The notes beneath the pieces were generated by a model. That model was not told the origin of the DNA and did no database searches. It saw only the letters and a list, made by a program, of their open reading frames with translations. Of a stretch of 64,000 nucleotides of DNA, positions 26,162 to 36,300 are shown piece after piece. Positions within the stretch are counted from its first letter, which is position 1. Each line of letters begins with the position of its first letter. This DNA comes from Homoserinimonas sp044769865 (GTDB lineage Bacteria > Actinomycetota > Actinomycetes > Actinomycetales > Microbacteriaceae): positions 558,001 to 622,000 of the forward strand of contig NZ_JBIZWA010000002.1 of assembly GCF_044769865.1 (NCBI RefSeq), written 5' to 3'. Both the position numbers and the translations under genes were made by a program.

Positions 26162-27535
26162 TCAGCTGGCGCTGAGCTCCTCCGCCACGAGGAACGCGAG
26201 TTCGAGGGACTGCATGTGGTTGAGTCGCGGGTCGCACAGCGACTCGTAACGCGTCGCGAGGGTCGCCTCGTCGATGAATTCGGAACCGCCCAGGCACTCC
26301 GTCACATCATCGCCCGTGAGCTCAATGTGGATACCACCGGGGTGCGTGCCGGCAGCGCGGTGCGCCTCGAAGAAGCCCTTGACCTCATCCATGACGTCAT
26401 CGAAACGGCGCGTCTTGTAGCCGGTCGGCGTCGTGATGCCGTTGCCGTGCATGGGGTCGGTGACCCAGAGCGGATTGGCATCCATGCCCTTGATCGCTTC
26501 GAGGAGGGGCGGGAGGGCGTCGCGAATCTTGCCGGCGCCCATGCGGGTGATGAAGGTGAGCCGCCCGGGCTCGCGCTCGGGGTCGAGCTTGTCGATGATC
26601 CTCTTCATCTCTTCGGCGGTCACGCTCGGGCCGAGCTTGATGCCGATCGGGTTGCGAAGACGCGAGAAGAAGTCGATGTGGGCACCATCGAGGTCGCGGG
26701 TGCGCTCACCGATCCAGAGGAAGTGCGCCGAGGTGTTGTAGGGCGTGCCCGTGCGCGAATCGATGCGCGTCATGGGGCGCTCGTAGTCCATGAGGAGGCC
26801 CTCGTGACTCGAGTAGAACTCGACGCGCTTGAGTTCCTCGAAGTCGGCGCCCGCGGCCTCCATGAATCGGATGGCCTTGTCGATCTCCCGGGCAAGCGCC
26901 TCGTACCGCTTGTTGGCGGGGTTCGAGGCAAAACCGCGGTTCCAGCTGTGCACCTCGCGCAAGTCGGCGAAGCCACCCTGCGTGAAGGCACGGATGAGGT
27001 TGAGCGTCGACGCGGAGGTGTGGTACCCCTGCACGAGCCGACGGGGATCCGCCTCGCGCGACTCGGGCGTGAAGTCGTAGCCGTTGACGATGTCGCCGCG
27101 GTAGGCGGGAAGGGTGACGTCGCCACGGGTCTCGGTGTCGCTCGACCGCGGCTTGGCGAACTGGCCTGCCATGCGCCCCATCTTGACGATCGGCATCGAG
27201 GCGCCGTAGGTGAGCACGACCGCCATCTGGAGGATCGTCTTCACGCGGTCGCGGATCTGGTCAGCCGTGGCACCCGAGAAGGTCTCGGCGCAGTCACCGC
27301 CCTGCAGCAGGAATGCCTTGCCGGCAGCCGCTTCCGCCAGCCGCGTGCGCAGCTGGTCAACCTCGCCCGCAAACACGAGTGGCGGCAGCGAGGCGATCTC
27401 GTCAGAGGCTGCGCCGACCGCGTCGACGTCGGGCCACTGTGGCTGCTGCTTGATGGGAAGCGTGCGCCAATAGTCGAGACCTGCGAGCACTGAGGGATCT
27501 GCTTGCACGACGGGTTCTTCAGACGACTTGGCCAC
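26162..27535 (-). CDS. aroG: Class II 3-deoxy-D-arabino-heptulosonate 7-phosphate synthase
   Basis: First step of the shikimate pathway, from phosphoenolpyruvate and erythrose 4-phosphate. From GTG 27535 (AGGA six bases upstream) it has 457 residues, typical of the plant/mycobacterial type II family; the upstream frame to 27592 is unlikely. Motifs seen include WRTLPIKQQPQWPD, LLQGGDCAETF, KMGRMAGQFAKPRS, DPMHGNGI and GGIHIELTGDDVTECLGG, with metal and substrate residues in the last two. It is convergent with the kinase gene, with 16 bases between the stops. No attenuator or leader peptide is evident. Confidence 0.96.
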   Translation of the reverse strand: MAKSSEEPVVQADPSVLAGLDYWRTLPIKQQPQWPDVDAVGAASDEIASLPPLVFAGEVDQLRTRLAEAAAGKAFLLQGGDCAETFSGATADQIRDRVKTILQMAVVLTYGASMPIVKMGRMAGQFAKPRSSDTETRGDVTLPAYRGDIVNGYDFTPESREADPRRLVQGYHTSASTLNLIRAFTQGGFADLREVHSWNRGFASNPANKRYEALAREIDKAIRFMEAAGADFEELKRVEFYSSHEGLLMDYERPMTRIDSRTGTPYNTSAHFLWIGERTRDLDGAHIDFFSRLRNPIGIKLGPSVTAEEMKRIIDKLDPEREPGRLTFITRMGAGKIRDALPPLLEAIKGMDANPLWVTDPMHGNGITTPTGYKTRRFDDVMDEVKGFFEAHRAAGTHPGGIHIELTGDDVTECLGGSEFIDEATLATRYESLCDPRLNHMQSLELAFLVAEELSAS

Positions 27536-27625
27536 GGGGTTCCTATTCGAGTGAACAATGAGATGCCGGGCGTCCCTGCCCGGTTGCGGCAAGTTTACTG
27601 GACGTCGTGGGCGACGGCGTCCACG

Positions 27626-28315
27626 TCAGCGGCTGAGGGAGCCGCGCTTCTCCTTAACCGACGACGCGTACACGTCGGAATACTCCTGTTCGCCAAGGCG
27701 CATGAGTTCGTAGACAATCTCGTCGGTGATCGACCTCAGGATGAAGCGATCGCCCTCCATGCCCTCGAACCGTGAGAAATCGAGCGGCTTGCCGATGATG
27801 ACGCCGATACGACGCACCTTGGGAATCCGAGTGCCGATGGGCATGACCTTCTCGGTGTCGACCATGACGACGGGCACGACGGGCACCCCGCCCTCGAGGA
27901 TCATCCGGGCGACACCAGTGCGACCGCGATAGAGCTTGCCGTCAGGGCTTCGGGTGCCTTCAGGGTAGATGCCAAGCACCTCGCCCCTCGCCAGTACGCC
28001 AAGGCCCGTATTGAGGGATGCCTCGCTCGCCTTGCCGCCCGAGCGGTCGATGGGCAGCATCCCCGTTGCCGTCAGGAAGTTCTTGATCGCCCAGCCCTTC
28101 AGGCCCTTGGCGGTGTAGTAGTCACTCTTCGCGAGAAAGCTGATGCGCCGATCCATGACGAGCGGCAGGAAGACCGAGTCGATGAAGGAGAGGTGATTGC
28201 TCGCGAGGATCACGCCGCCCGTCTCCGGGATGTTCTCGTGCCCCACCACCCACGGCCTGAACACGGTGCGCAGGATCGGGCCTGCGACCAGGTTCTTCAT
28301 GAACCAATAGAACAT
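27626..28315 (-). CDS. 1-acyl-sn-glycerol-3-phosphate acyltransferase (PlsC family)
   Basis: Membrane-bound acyltransferase that makes phosphatidic acid or a related lipid. It has 229 residues. The family motifs are complete: NHLSFIDSVFLPL (the H-x4-D block), DRSGGKASEASLN, YPEGTRSPDGKLYRGRTG, and VPVVPVVMVDTE. AGAGAGG lies ahead of ATG 28315. It sits between the ROK kinase and DAHP synthase genes on the same strand, the same neighbour order as mycobacterial Rv2182c. The acceptor lipid could differ from lysophosphatidate. Confidence 0.9.
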   Translation of the reverse strand: MFYWFMKNLVAGPILRTVFRPWVVGHENIPETGGVILASNHLSFIDSVFLPLVMDRRISFLAKSDYYTAKGLKGWAIKNFLTATGMLPIDRSGGKASEASLNTGLGVLARGEVLGIYPEGTRSPDGKLYRGRTGVARMILEGGVPVVPVVMVDTEKVMPIGTRIPKVRRIGVIIGKPLDFSRFEGMEGDRFILRSITDEIVYELMRLGEQEYSDVYASSVKEKRGSLSR

Positions 28316-28347
28316 CGAGACCTCTCTACTGCAGTGGCTCGAACACT

Positions 28348-29295
28348 CTAGCGCGAGCGGAAGTGCAGCCGGGCAAGGTCGGCCGCCCCCACGACGCCAG
28401 CGTCATTGACGAGCTGTGCCGTGACGAACTTCGGCTCGGGGTGATAGCCACGAGCAGGCAGATGGGCGAGGTACGCCTCACGGATGGGCGCCAGCAGCAA
28501 CTCCCCCGCGGCAGCGACGCCGCCACCGAAGACGAAGAGTCGCGGATCGAGCACGGCCCCGAGCGATGCGCAGGCCTGGCCGAGCCAGCCGCCCAGCTCT
28601 CGAAGCGCCTGGACGGCGCCAGGATCGTCAGCAGCGATCAGCTCGGCGACATCCTCACCGCGGAGTGTGCCGTTCTGCTCGCGGAGCTCGGCGAGGCGCA
28701 ATCCGATTCCGCCCACGTCGGCAATCTCGTTGGCCATGCGCAGGAGCGCGCGACCCGAGCCGTATTGCTCGATGCATCCGCGTGCCCCGCAGCCGCACGG
28801 GAGGCCGCCGGGGACCACCCGCAGGTGGCCGAGCTCAGCACCCGCCCCGAAACCACCGCGCATCAGGTGGCCGCCGGCGACGACCGCTCCCCCAACACCC
28901 GTGCCAATCGTGAGCATCGTCATGTCGTCGACACCGCGACCCGCGCCGAAGCGGAACTCGGCCCACCCCGCGGCATTCGCGTCGTTGTCGATCGTGACGT
29001 CGAGGTCGAGCTCTGCCATGAGGCGGTCACGGAACGGCTCGTTTCGCCAGCTGATGTTGGGCGCGTAATAGACGGTCGACTGCTGTTCGTCGATGAAGCC
29101 CGCCGCCGCGACGCCCGCAGCCATGACATCGTGCCCCTCAGCGAGGCGCGTGATCATGCCGACCACCACCTCGACGATCTCGGCGGGACTGCCGGCTGGC
29201 GTCGGCGAGCGGTCGGAGCGCAGGATCGTGCCGTCTTCGGCGACGAGTGCTCCCGCGATCTTGGTGCCGCCGATGTCAATTCCGACTGCATGCAT
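28348..29295 (-). CDS. ROK-family glucokinase
   Basis: Cytoplasmic sugar kinase, probably for glucose. It has 315 residues. The N-terminal phosphate loop is AVGIDIGGTKIAGAL, the central block is TIDNDANAAGWAEFRFGAG, then ROK motif GHLRVVPGGLPCGCGARGCI with the zinc-binding His and Cys residues, and EQYGSG. No helix-turn-helix precedes it, so it is an enzyme rather than a repressor. The start has GTGAGGA upstream. Glucokinase is the best guess; other hexoses remain possible. Confidence 0.9.
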   Translation of the reverse strand: MHAVGIDIGGTKIAGALVAEDGTILRSDRSPTPAGSPAEIVEVVVGMITRLAEGHDVMAAGVAAAGFIDEQQSTVYYAPNISWRNEPFRDRLMAELDLDVTIDNDANAAGWAEFRFGAGRGVDDMTMLTIGTGVGGAVVAGGHLMRGGFGAGAELGHLRVVPGGLPCGCGARGCIEQYGSGRALLRMANEIADVGGIGLRLAELREQNGTLRGEDVAELIAADDPGAVQALRELGGWLGQACASLGAVLDPRLFVFGGGVAAAGELLLAPIREAYLAHLPARGYHPEPKFVTAQLVNDAGVVGAADLARLHFRSR

Positions 29296-29435
29296 CGAGA
29301 ATCCTCACTTCAAGGGCCGAGGGTGGACGACGCTCGCAGCCAACGGTGCGATGCGCGATAACGGTGTTCGCTGATGCGTTCCGTCCAGTGTAGGGATTCG
29401 ACAACGGCATCGAGACTGGGAGCCCGCTGCGAGTA

Positions 29436-29452
29436 GGGTATATCGAATACCC
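29436..29452. promoter_or_regulatory. Inverted repeat in the acyl-CoA ligase promoter region
   Basis: GGGTAT, spacer ATCGA, then ATACCC form a perfect 6-bp inverted repeat 30 bases before the GTG start of the acyl-CoA ligase gene. It overlaps a TAGGGT that could serve as a -10. It is a candidate repressor site; the regulator is unknown. Confidence 0.4.
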
Positions 29453-29481
29453 GCACCCTCTGAGGTACCGAAGGAGTTGCC

Positions 29482-31308
29482 GTGAAAGAGTACAGCGTGC
29501 CCGCATTGGTTGAGGCAGACCCGAATGCGAACACCACCGACCTGTTGGTTGAGCGGGTGAAGCAGACACCAGATAAAGCGCTCTTCGCCATCCCCCAGCC
29601 TGACGGCTCGTGGAAGGACGTCTCGTGCCGCGAGTTCGAGCGCCAGGTGATCGCCCTGGCGAAGGGCTTCGTCGCAGCAGGCATCGAGCCGGGCGACCGC
29701 ATCGCCCTGATGGCGAAGACCCGCTATGAGTGGAGCCTCATCGACTTCGCAGCCTGGTACGCGGGTGCCATGCTCGTGCCCATCTACGAGACCTCCGCGC
29801 CCGCGCAGATCCAGTGGTACCTCTCCGATTCCAACGCCGTCGCGTTCTTCGGCGAGACACCCGACCACTTCGCACGCTTCGACGAGGTGCGCGCTGACCT
29901 GCCGCTGGTTCGCAGCGTGTGGCAGATCGACCTCGGCGACATCGACAAGCTCTCCGCCTCAGGCTCCGCCGTCACCGACGAGGAGATCGAGCGCCGCCGC
30001 TCGATCGCCAAGGCAGACGACATTGCCACGATCATCTACACCTCCGGCACGACCGGCAAGCCGAAGGGCGTCCGGCTCAACCACGCGAACTTCTACGAGC
30101 TCGCGCGCAACAGCCGTCTGAACATGCCCGAGGTCATGCACGATGCCTCGAGCACCGTGCTGTTCATCACCCTCGCCCACGTCTTCGCACGCTTCATCTC
30201 GGTGCTGAGCATCCACGGCGGCGTGAAGGTGGGCCACGAGCCAGACACCAAGAAGCTGCTGCAGGCGCTGGGAAGCTTCAAGCCGACCTTCCTCCTCGCG
30301 GTTCCCCGCGTCTTCGAGAAGGTCTACAACGCCTCCGAGCAGAAGGCTGAGGCCGGCGGCAAGGGCAAGATCTTCCACGCCGCTGCTGCAACGGCGATCG
30401 AGTACTCGAAGGCGCTCGACACCGGTCGCATCCCGCTCGGGCTCAAGCTCAAGTTCAAGGTGCTCGACAGGCTCGTGCTCTCGAAGCTGCGCGCGGCGAT
30501 GGGTGGCCGAGTCGAGTACGCCGTCTCCGGCTCCGCTCCCCTCGGGCTCCGCCTCGGGCACTTCTACCGCGCCCTCGGCCTCACGATTCTCGAGGGCTAC
30601 GGGCTGACCGAGACGACGGCCCCCGTGACGGTCAACCTCGTCAAGAAGTTCAAGATCGGCACGGTCGGGCCGGCCGTCCCCGGCAACGCCATCCGTATCA
30701 GCGATGACGGAGAGGTGCAGGCCAAGGGCGTCAGCGTGTTCCCCGGCTACTGGAACAACGACGCGGCCACGGCAGAGTCGTTCGACGGCGAATGGTTCAA
30801 GACTGGCGACATCGGCGAGATCGATGCCGATGGTTACCTCGTCATCACGGGCCGCAAGAAGGAGATCATCGTGACGGCCGGCGGCAAGAACGTCGCTCCC
30901 GCCGCGCTCGAAGACCCCATCCGGGCCAACCCGATCGTGGGCCAGGTCGTCGTGGTCGGCGACCAGAAGCCCTTCGTCTCGGCGCTCATCACGCTGGACG
31001 AGGAGATGCTCCCGGTGTGGCTCAACAACGCCGGCGAGGACGCCACCATGAATGCAGCACAGGCGGCGAAGAACCCGAAGGTCATCGCCGAGGTGCAGGG
31101 CGCGATCGACGCGGCCAACGCGACCGTCTCGCGCGCCGAGTCCATCCGCAAGTTCACGATCCTCGAGCGCGAGCTCACCGAGGCGAGTGGCCACCTCACG
31201 CCGAAGCTGTCGGTCAAGCGCGACCGCGTGATCGCCGACTTCGCCGATGTCATCGAGAGCATGTACAGCGGCACCCCCGCGACGGAGGGCATCTCGGTCA
31301 GCGGCTGA
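29482..31308 (+). CDS. Long-chain fatty-acid--CoA ligase (AMP-forming, FadD15-like)
   Basis: Activates fatty acids to acyl-CoA through an acyl-adenylate. It has 608 residues from GTG 29482 with AAGGAG five bases upstream. The adenylating signature TIIYTSGTTGKPKGV (about 188-202), EGYGLTETTAPVTVN, the TGDIGEIDADGYLVITGRKK hinge and the late ESIRKFTIL/LTPKLSVKRD block are typical of the long-chain group. The length and the first lysine-rich insertion match actinobacterial FadD15. It stands alone, ending 14 bases before a strong hairpin. Confidence 0.93.
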   Translation: MKEYSVPALVEADPNANTTDLLVERVKQTPDKALFAIPQPDGSWKDVSCREFERQVIALAKGFVAAGIEPGDRIALMAKTRYEWSLIDFAAWYAGAMLVPIYETSAPAQIQWYLSDSNAVAFFGETPDHFARFDEVRADLPLVRSVWQIDLGDIDKLSASGSAVTDEEIERRRSIAKADDIATIIYTSGTTGKPKGVRLNHANFYELARNSRLNMPEVMHDASSTVLFITLAHVFARFISVLSIHGGVKVGHEPDTKKLLQALGSFKPTFLLAVPRVFEKVYNASEQKAEAGGKGKIFHAAAATAIEYSKALDTGRIPLGLKLKFKVLDRLVLSKLRAAMGGRVEYAVSGSAPLGLRLGHFYRALGLTILEGYGLTETTAPVTVNLVKKFKIGTVGPAVPGNAIRISDDGEVQAKGVSVFPGYWNNDAATAESFDGEWFKTGDIGEIDADGYLVITGRKKEIIVTAGGKNVAPAALEDPIRANPIVGQVVVVGDQKPFVSALITLDEEMLPVWLNNAGEDATMNAAQAAKNPKVIAEVQGAIDAANATVSRAESIRKFTILERELTEASGHLTPKLSVKRDRVIADFADVIESMYSGTPATEGISVSG

Positions 31309-31321
31309 TACACCGAGCAAC

Positions 31322-31358
31322 ACAAGGGGCCCGCATGCCTGGCATGCGGGCCCCTTGT
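31322..31358. terminator. 18-bp perfect inverted repeat, probable bidirectional terminator
   Basis: Two exact 18-base arms (31322-31339 and 31341-31358) separated by one base lie between the convergent ends of the acyl-CoA ligase and peptide deformylase genes. The arm core is GGGGCCCGCATGCC. T-richness is slight on either side (TTGTCGTT), so termination may depend mainly on the very stable stem. Confidence 0.75.
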
Positions 31359-31395
31359 CGTTCAGGAAACGCGTGGAGAGAGCGGACGCGCTCGC

Positions 31396-31884
31396 TTAGA
31401 ACCAGTCCGACTCGCGGATGGCACGCATGGCCTCACGCTTGGTGTCCTTGTCGAGCCCGTCGATGTAGAGCTCGCCGTTCAGATGATCAGTCTCATGCTG
31501 CAGCGCCTGCGCCATCGTGCCCGTGCCGCTGAGCTCGACGGGCTTGCCGTCGAGGTCGACACCGCGCACCCTCGCGAAGGGGTAGCGACGGCGCTTGAAG
31601 TAGAGTCCGGGCACCGAGAGGCATCCCTCGTCGACGAGCTCGGGTTCCCCCGACACCTCGACCAGCTCGGGGTTGATGACGTAGCCGATGCGGCCGTCGA
31701 CGTTGTAGCTGAACACGCGCAGGTTCACGCCGATCTGCGGCGCCGCGACGCCCGCGCGGCCCGGAACCTTGACGGAGTCGATGAGGTCCTCCACGAGGCC
31801 GCTCACATCGACGCCGGGGCCGACGGGGTCAGACACCGTCTTGAGCACGGGGTCTCCGAAGATCCTGATCTGGCGTACGGTCAT
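31396..31884 (-). CDS. def: Peptide deformylase
   Basis: Metal-dependent hydrolase that removes the formyl group from nascent N-termini. It has 162 residues. All three motifs are intact: GVAAPQIGV (motif 1), EGCLSVPG (motif 2, metal Cys) and QHETDHLNG (motif 3, metal His pair and catalytic Glu). GGAGG lies five bases before ATG 31884. It starts 18 bases after the MinD-like gene on the same strand, so the two may be co-transcribed. Confidence 0.96.
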   Translation of the reverse strand: MTVRQIRIFGDPVLKTVSDPVGPGVDVSGLVEDLIDSVKVPGRAGVAAPQIGVNLRVFSYNVDGRIGYVINPELVEVSGEPELVDEGCLSVPGLYFKRRRYPFARVRGVDLDGKPVELSGTGTMAQALQHETDHLNGELYIDGLDKDTKREAMRAIRESDWF

Positions 31885-31902
31885 GTGGTCCTCCAGTGGG
31901 CG

Positions 31903-33273
31903 TCAGCTGCCGCGACGCACAGGAAGACCGTCCATGACGAGCGCGGCGAGGCGCCGGGCGGCGTCGCGGGTCAGGGGCTTGAGCGTTGCGTAGTCGATGA
32001 CGGAGCCGGCAGCGAGCTGTGGGTCGTAGGGAATTCGGACGATCTCGCGGACACGAGACTGGAAGTGGGACTCGATCTCGTCGAGCTTGATGAGGTTGGT
32101 GCCCTGCGTCGCCGTGTTGATGACGACAACCGCGTTGCGCACGAGCTCGGAATAGCCGTTGGACTCGAGCCAGGTGAGCGTCTCGGATGCGAGGCGGGCC
32201 TCGTCGACGCTGCCGCCCGAGACGATGACGATCGAGTCCGCGCGCTGAAGCGTCGCGCGCATGACGGAGTGGACGATGCCCGTGCCGCAATCCGTCAAGG
32301 CGATCGAGTAGAACCGCGCTGCGAGGTCAGCGACCACGTTGTAGTCGTTCTCGTCGAAGGCCTCCGAGAGCAGCGGATCGGTGTCGGAGGCGAGGATATC
32401 GAGTCGCGTGTCGTCTCGCGAGACCATCATCGAGAAGTCGTTGAAGCTCGTGATCGACGCCGCCTGCGTGACGACATCGCGCACGGTCGACCTGGTCTGC
32501 TTGTTGATGCGTTCGGCGAGCGTTCCCCTGTCGGGGTTGGCATCGATCGCGATGATGCGATCCTCACGAACATCCGAGAGGGCCATGCCCAGCAGCGCCG
32601 TGACGGTGGTCTTGCCGACGCCGCCCTTGCGCGTGAGCACTGGGACGAAGCGCGTGCCGCCCTCGAACTGCTTGTCGATGCGCGCCTCGAGTTCCTTGCG
32701 CTGGCGTGCCTTCGGCGAATCGCCCAGGTTCACGAGGTGCAGCGTCGCGGTGTAGACGAAGGACTGCCACGCTCCCTCGGGTGCGGGCCGACGGCGCTTC
32801 TTGACGTCGATGAGGCGATCGGCAGTCAGCATGCTGGCCGACTCCGGCGACATCGAGACCTCGCCACGGAGTCGGTCGCGCCTGCTCTGGCTATCCGAGG
32901 ATCGGTCCTCGCGTGCCGGCAGCGGCGGCACGTCGACGGCGTCGTCCACCCCGTCATCGTCGTCGGCCGGCTCGAGGAGCTCGGGGGCGACGCTAATCGA
33001 GAGGTTGCTGGCATCCACGCCCGCCAGCAGACCAGGACTCACCGGCTCGTCGGAGATCCTGACCGCCAGCTCATCTTCGGGAACCGTGCGCACTGGGGCT
33101 GGAAGGTCGACGTTCACCGTGAGGCTGGGCGGCACCTCGGCAGCGAGGTCATCTCCCCCGTCTTCCAACAGCACGGAGTCTGCGACATCCGACGCACCCT
33201 CCTGCTCGCCAGCGAAGTCGCGCCCACGGGTCGCGTCGTCAGCATCGCCTGATGCACCGCGCTTGACCGCCAC
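31903..33273 (-). CDS. MinD/ParA-like P-loop ATPase with long acidic N-terminal region
   Basis: It has 456 residues from GTG 33273 (GAAAGGA upstream); an upstream TTG at 33300 is the alternative. The first 180 or so residues are Asp/Glu/Ala/Pro-rich and probably disordered. The ATPase domain follows, with deviant Walker A TRKGGVGKTTVTALLGMAL and Walker A' RIIAIDANPDRGTLAERI, then ALTDCGTGIVHSVMRA. It resembles actinobacterial ESX/EspI-like and septum-related MinD proteins rather than chromosomal ParA. No ParB, MinC or MinE neighbour is present. The role is unknown; a regulatory or localisation ATPase is the most that can be said. Confidence 0.8.
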   Translation of the reverse strand: MAVKRGASGDADDATRGRDFAGEQEGASDVADSVLLEDGGDDLAAEVPPSLTVNVDLPAPVRTVPEDELAVRISDEPVSPGLLAGVDASNLSISVAPELLEPADDDDGVDDAVDVPPLPAREDRSSDSQSRRDRLRGEVSMSPESASMLTADRLIDVKKRRRPAPEGAWQSFVYTATLHLVNLGDSPKARQRKELEARIDKQFEGGTRFVPVLTRKGGVGKTTVTALLGMALSDVREDRIIAIDANPDRGTLAERINKQTRSTVRDVVTQAASITSFNDFSMMVSRDDTRLDILASDTDPLLSEAFDENDYNVVADLAARFYSIALTDCGTGIVHSVMRATLQRADSIVIVSGGSVDEARLASETLTWLESNGYSELVRNAVVVINTATQGTNLIKLDEIESHFQSRVREIVRIPYDPQLAAGSVIDYATLKPLTRDAARRLAALVMDGLPVRRGS

Positions 33274-33320
33274 AGAAGCATTCCTTTCGCCTGAGACCAA
33301 CGATCGAGCCTACCAAAGGC

Positions 33321-36300
33321 TCAGTCGGCGACGATCTCGAGCAGCAAGTCACCGCCCTCAACGGGAGAGGTGGCCTTCACCGCAAGCCGCTGCACGGTGC
33401 CCGAGATGCCCGCCGTGATCGACGCTTCCATCTTCATGGCCTCGATCGTGGCGACGGACTCGCCCGCCTGCACCGTGGCGCCCTCCTCGACCTGGAGGGT
33501 GACCACGCCCGCGAAGGGGGCCGCAACGTGGCCCGGCTTGGAGGCATCCGCCTTCTCGGTCGCACGCGTTTCGACCTTGATGCTGCGGTCGCGCACGAAG
33601 ACCGGGCGCAGCTGGCCGTTCATGGTCGCCATGACGGTGCGCATGCCCTTGTCGTCGGCGTCGCCGATGGCCTCGAGCCCGACATAGAGGCTCACGCCGC
33701 GTTCCATCTCGACGATGTGCTCCTCGCCCTGGCGCAGACCGTAGAGGTAGTCGACCGTGTCGACGACGGAGAGGTCGCCGTACTGCTCGCGCACCTCCGC
33801 GAACTGCGCGGCTGGAGCCGGGAACAGCAGCCGGTTGAGTGCCTGGCGACGTTCCCCCGAAGTGCCGTCGAGCGCGGCCGAGTCCTCCTCGGAGATGTCG
33901 GTGAGGCCGACGCGCACGGTGCGACCCTCGAGCACCCGGCTGCGGAAGGGTTCCGGCCATCCACCCGGCAGGTCGCCCAGTTCGCCCGCCATGAAGCCGA
34001 TGACGGAGTCGGGGATGTCGTACTTCTGCGGGTTCGCCTCGAAGTCGGCGGGGTCGGCGTCAGCCGCGACCAGGGCGAGCGCGAGGTCGCCGACGACCTT
34101 CGACGACGGCGTGACCTTGGGCGGGCGCCCGAGCATGGCATTCGCCGCGGCGTAGGCATCCTCGATGCGCTCGAACTGGTCGCCCAGGCCGAGTGCGATC
34201 GCCTGCTGGCGCAGGTTGCTGAGCTGGCCGCCCGGGATCTCGTGGTGGTACACGCGGCCGGTCGGCCCGGCGAGGCCCGACTCGAAGGGCGCGTAGACCT
34301 CGCGCACGGCCTCCCAATACGGCTCGAGGTCCGAGACGCCCGAGAGCGAGAGGCCCGTGTCGCGGCCCGTGTGCGACAGCGCCGCGACGAGCGCCGACAT
34401 CGAGGGCTGGCTCGTCGTGCCGGCCATGGGGGCGGATGCCACATCCACCGCGTCCGCGCCGGCCCTCGCGGCTGCGAGCAGCGTCGCGAGCTGGCCGCCC
34501 GCCGTGTCGTGCGTGTGCACGTGCACGGGAAGGTCGAAGCGATCGCGAAGCGCCGACACGAGGGTCTCGGCGGCACCAGCGCGAAGCAGTCCGGCCATGT
34601 CCTTGATCGCGAGGATGTGCGCGCCCGACTCGACGATCTGCTCAGCGAGGCGGAGGTAGTAGTCGAGCGTGTAGAGGTCTTCTGCCGGGTCGAGCAGGTC
34701 GCCCGTGTAGCAGAGGGCGACCTCGGCGAGCGTCGTGCCCGTCTCGAGCACGGCGTCGATCGCGGGGCGCATTTGGGAGACGTCGTTGAGGGCGTCGAAG
34801 ATGCGGAAGATGTCGACGCCGGTCGCGGCGGCCTCGCGCACGAAGGCGTCGGTCACCTCGGTCGGATACGGCGTGTAGCCGACCGTGTTGCGCCCTCGCA
34901 GCAGCATCTGGATCGCGACGTTCGGCAGTGCCTCGCGCAGGGCCGCCAGTCGCTCCCACGGGTCCTCACCGAGGAAGCGGAGCGCGACGTCGTAGGTTGC
35001 GCCACCCCAGGCCTCGACCGAGAGCAGCTCGGGAGTAAGGCGTGCCACGTGCGGCGCGACTGCCACGAGGTCGCGTGTGCGCACGCGGGTCGCGAGCAGC
35101 GACTGATGTGCGTCGCGGAAGGTCGTCTCGGTGACGGCAAGCGCCTTCTGCTCCCGCAGCGCGGTCGCGAAGCCCTTGGGCCCGAGCTCGAGCAAACGCT
35201 GGCGCGAACCCGCGGGCGGCTGCTGCGTGAGGTCGATGCTCGGCAGCTTGACGATGGGGGCGGATGCGACGGGGGCCGCTCCGTTCGGCTGGTTGACCGT
35301 GACATCCGCGAGCCAGTTGAGGATCTTGGTGCCGCGGTCGCGCGAGGGGTGCGCGTGCAGGAGGTGCGGGCGCGTGTCGATGAACGCTGTGCTGATGTCG
35401 CCGGAGATGAACTCGGGGTCTTCCAGCACCGCCTGGATGAACGGGATGTTGGTGGAGACACCACGAATGCGGAACTCCGCAAGGCCCCGGCGCGCACGGC
35501 CGACCGCCGCCGCGAAGTCGCGGCCACGACACGTCATCTTGACGAGCATGGAGTCGAAGTGGGGGCTGATCTCGGAGCCCGTCGCGACTGTGCCGCCGTC
35601 GAGGCGGATGCCGCCGCCACCCGGCGAACGGTAGGTCGTGATCTTGCCAGTGTCGGGGCGGAAGCCCTGCGTCGGGTCCTCGGTCGTGATGCGGCACTGG
35701 AGTGCCGAACCGTGGAGGCGCAGCTCACCCTGCGTGAGCTTCAGCTGCTCGAGGGTCTCCCCCGCCGCGACGCGCATCTGCGCCTGCACGAGGTCGACAT
35801 CCGTGACCTCCTCCGTGACCGTGTGCTCGACCTGGATGCGCGGGTTCATCTCGATGAACACGTGCTGGCCCGCGCGCTCCCCCTCGGTGTCGAGCAGGAA
35901 CTCGACTGTGCCCGCGTTGACGTAGCCGATCGACTTCGCGAAGGCGACCGCGTCGCGGTAGAGCGCCTGCCTCGTGGCCTCGTCGAGGTTTGGCGCCGGA
36001 GCGATCTCGACGACCTTCTGGTTGCGGCGCTGGATCGAGCAGTCACGCTCGAAGAGGTGCACCGTCTCACCCGTCGTGTCGGCCAGGATCTGCACCTCGA
36101 TGTGGCGCGGGCGAAGCACGGCCTGCTCGACGAACATCGTGGGGTCACCGAACGCGCTGTCTGCCTCGCGCATCGCCTCTTCGAGCGCGGGCCGAAGCTC
36201 TTCGCGCGTGTTGACACGGCGCATTCCGCGGCCGCCGCCACCCGCGACCGCCTTGGCGAAGACGGGGAAGCCGATCTCGTCAGCCGCAGCGACGAGCACG

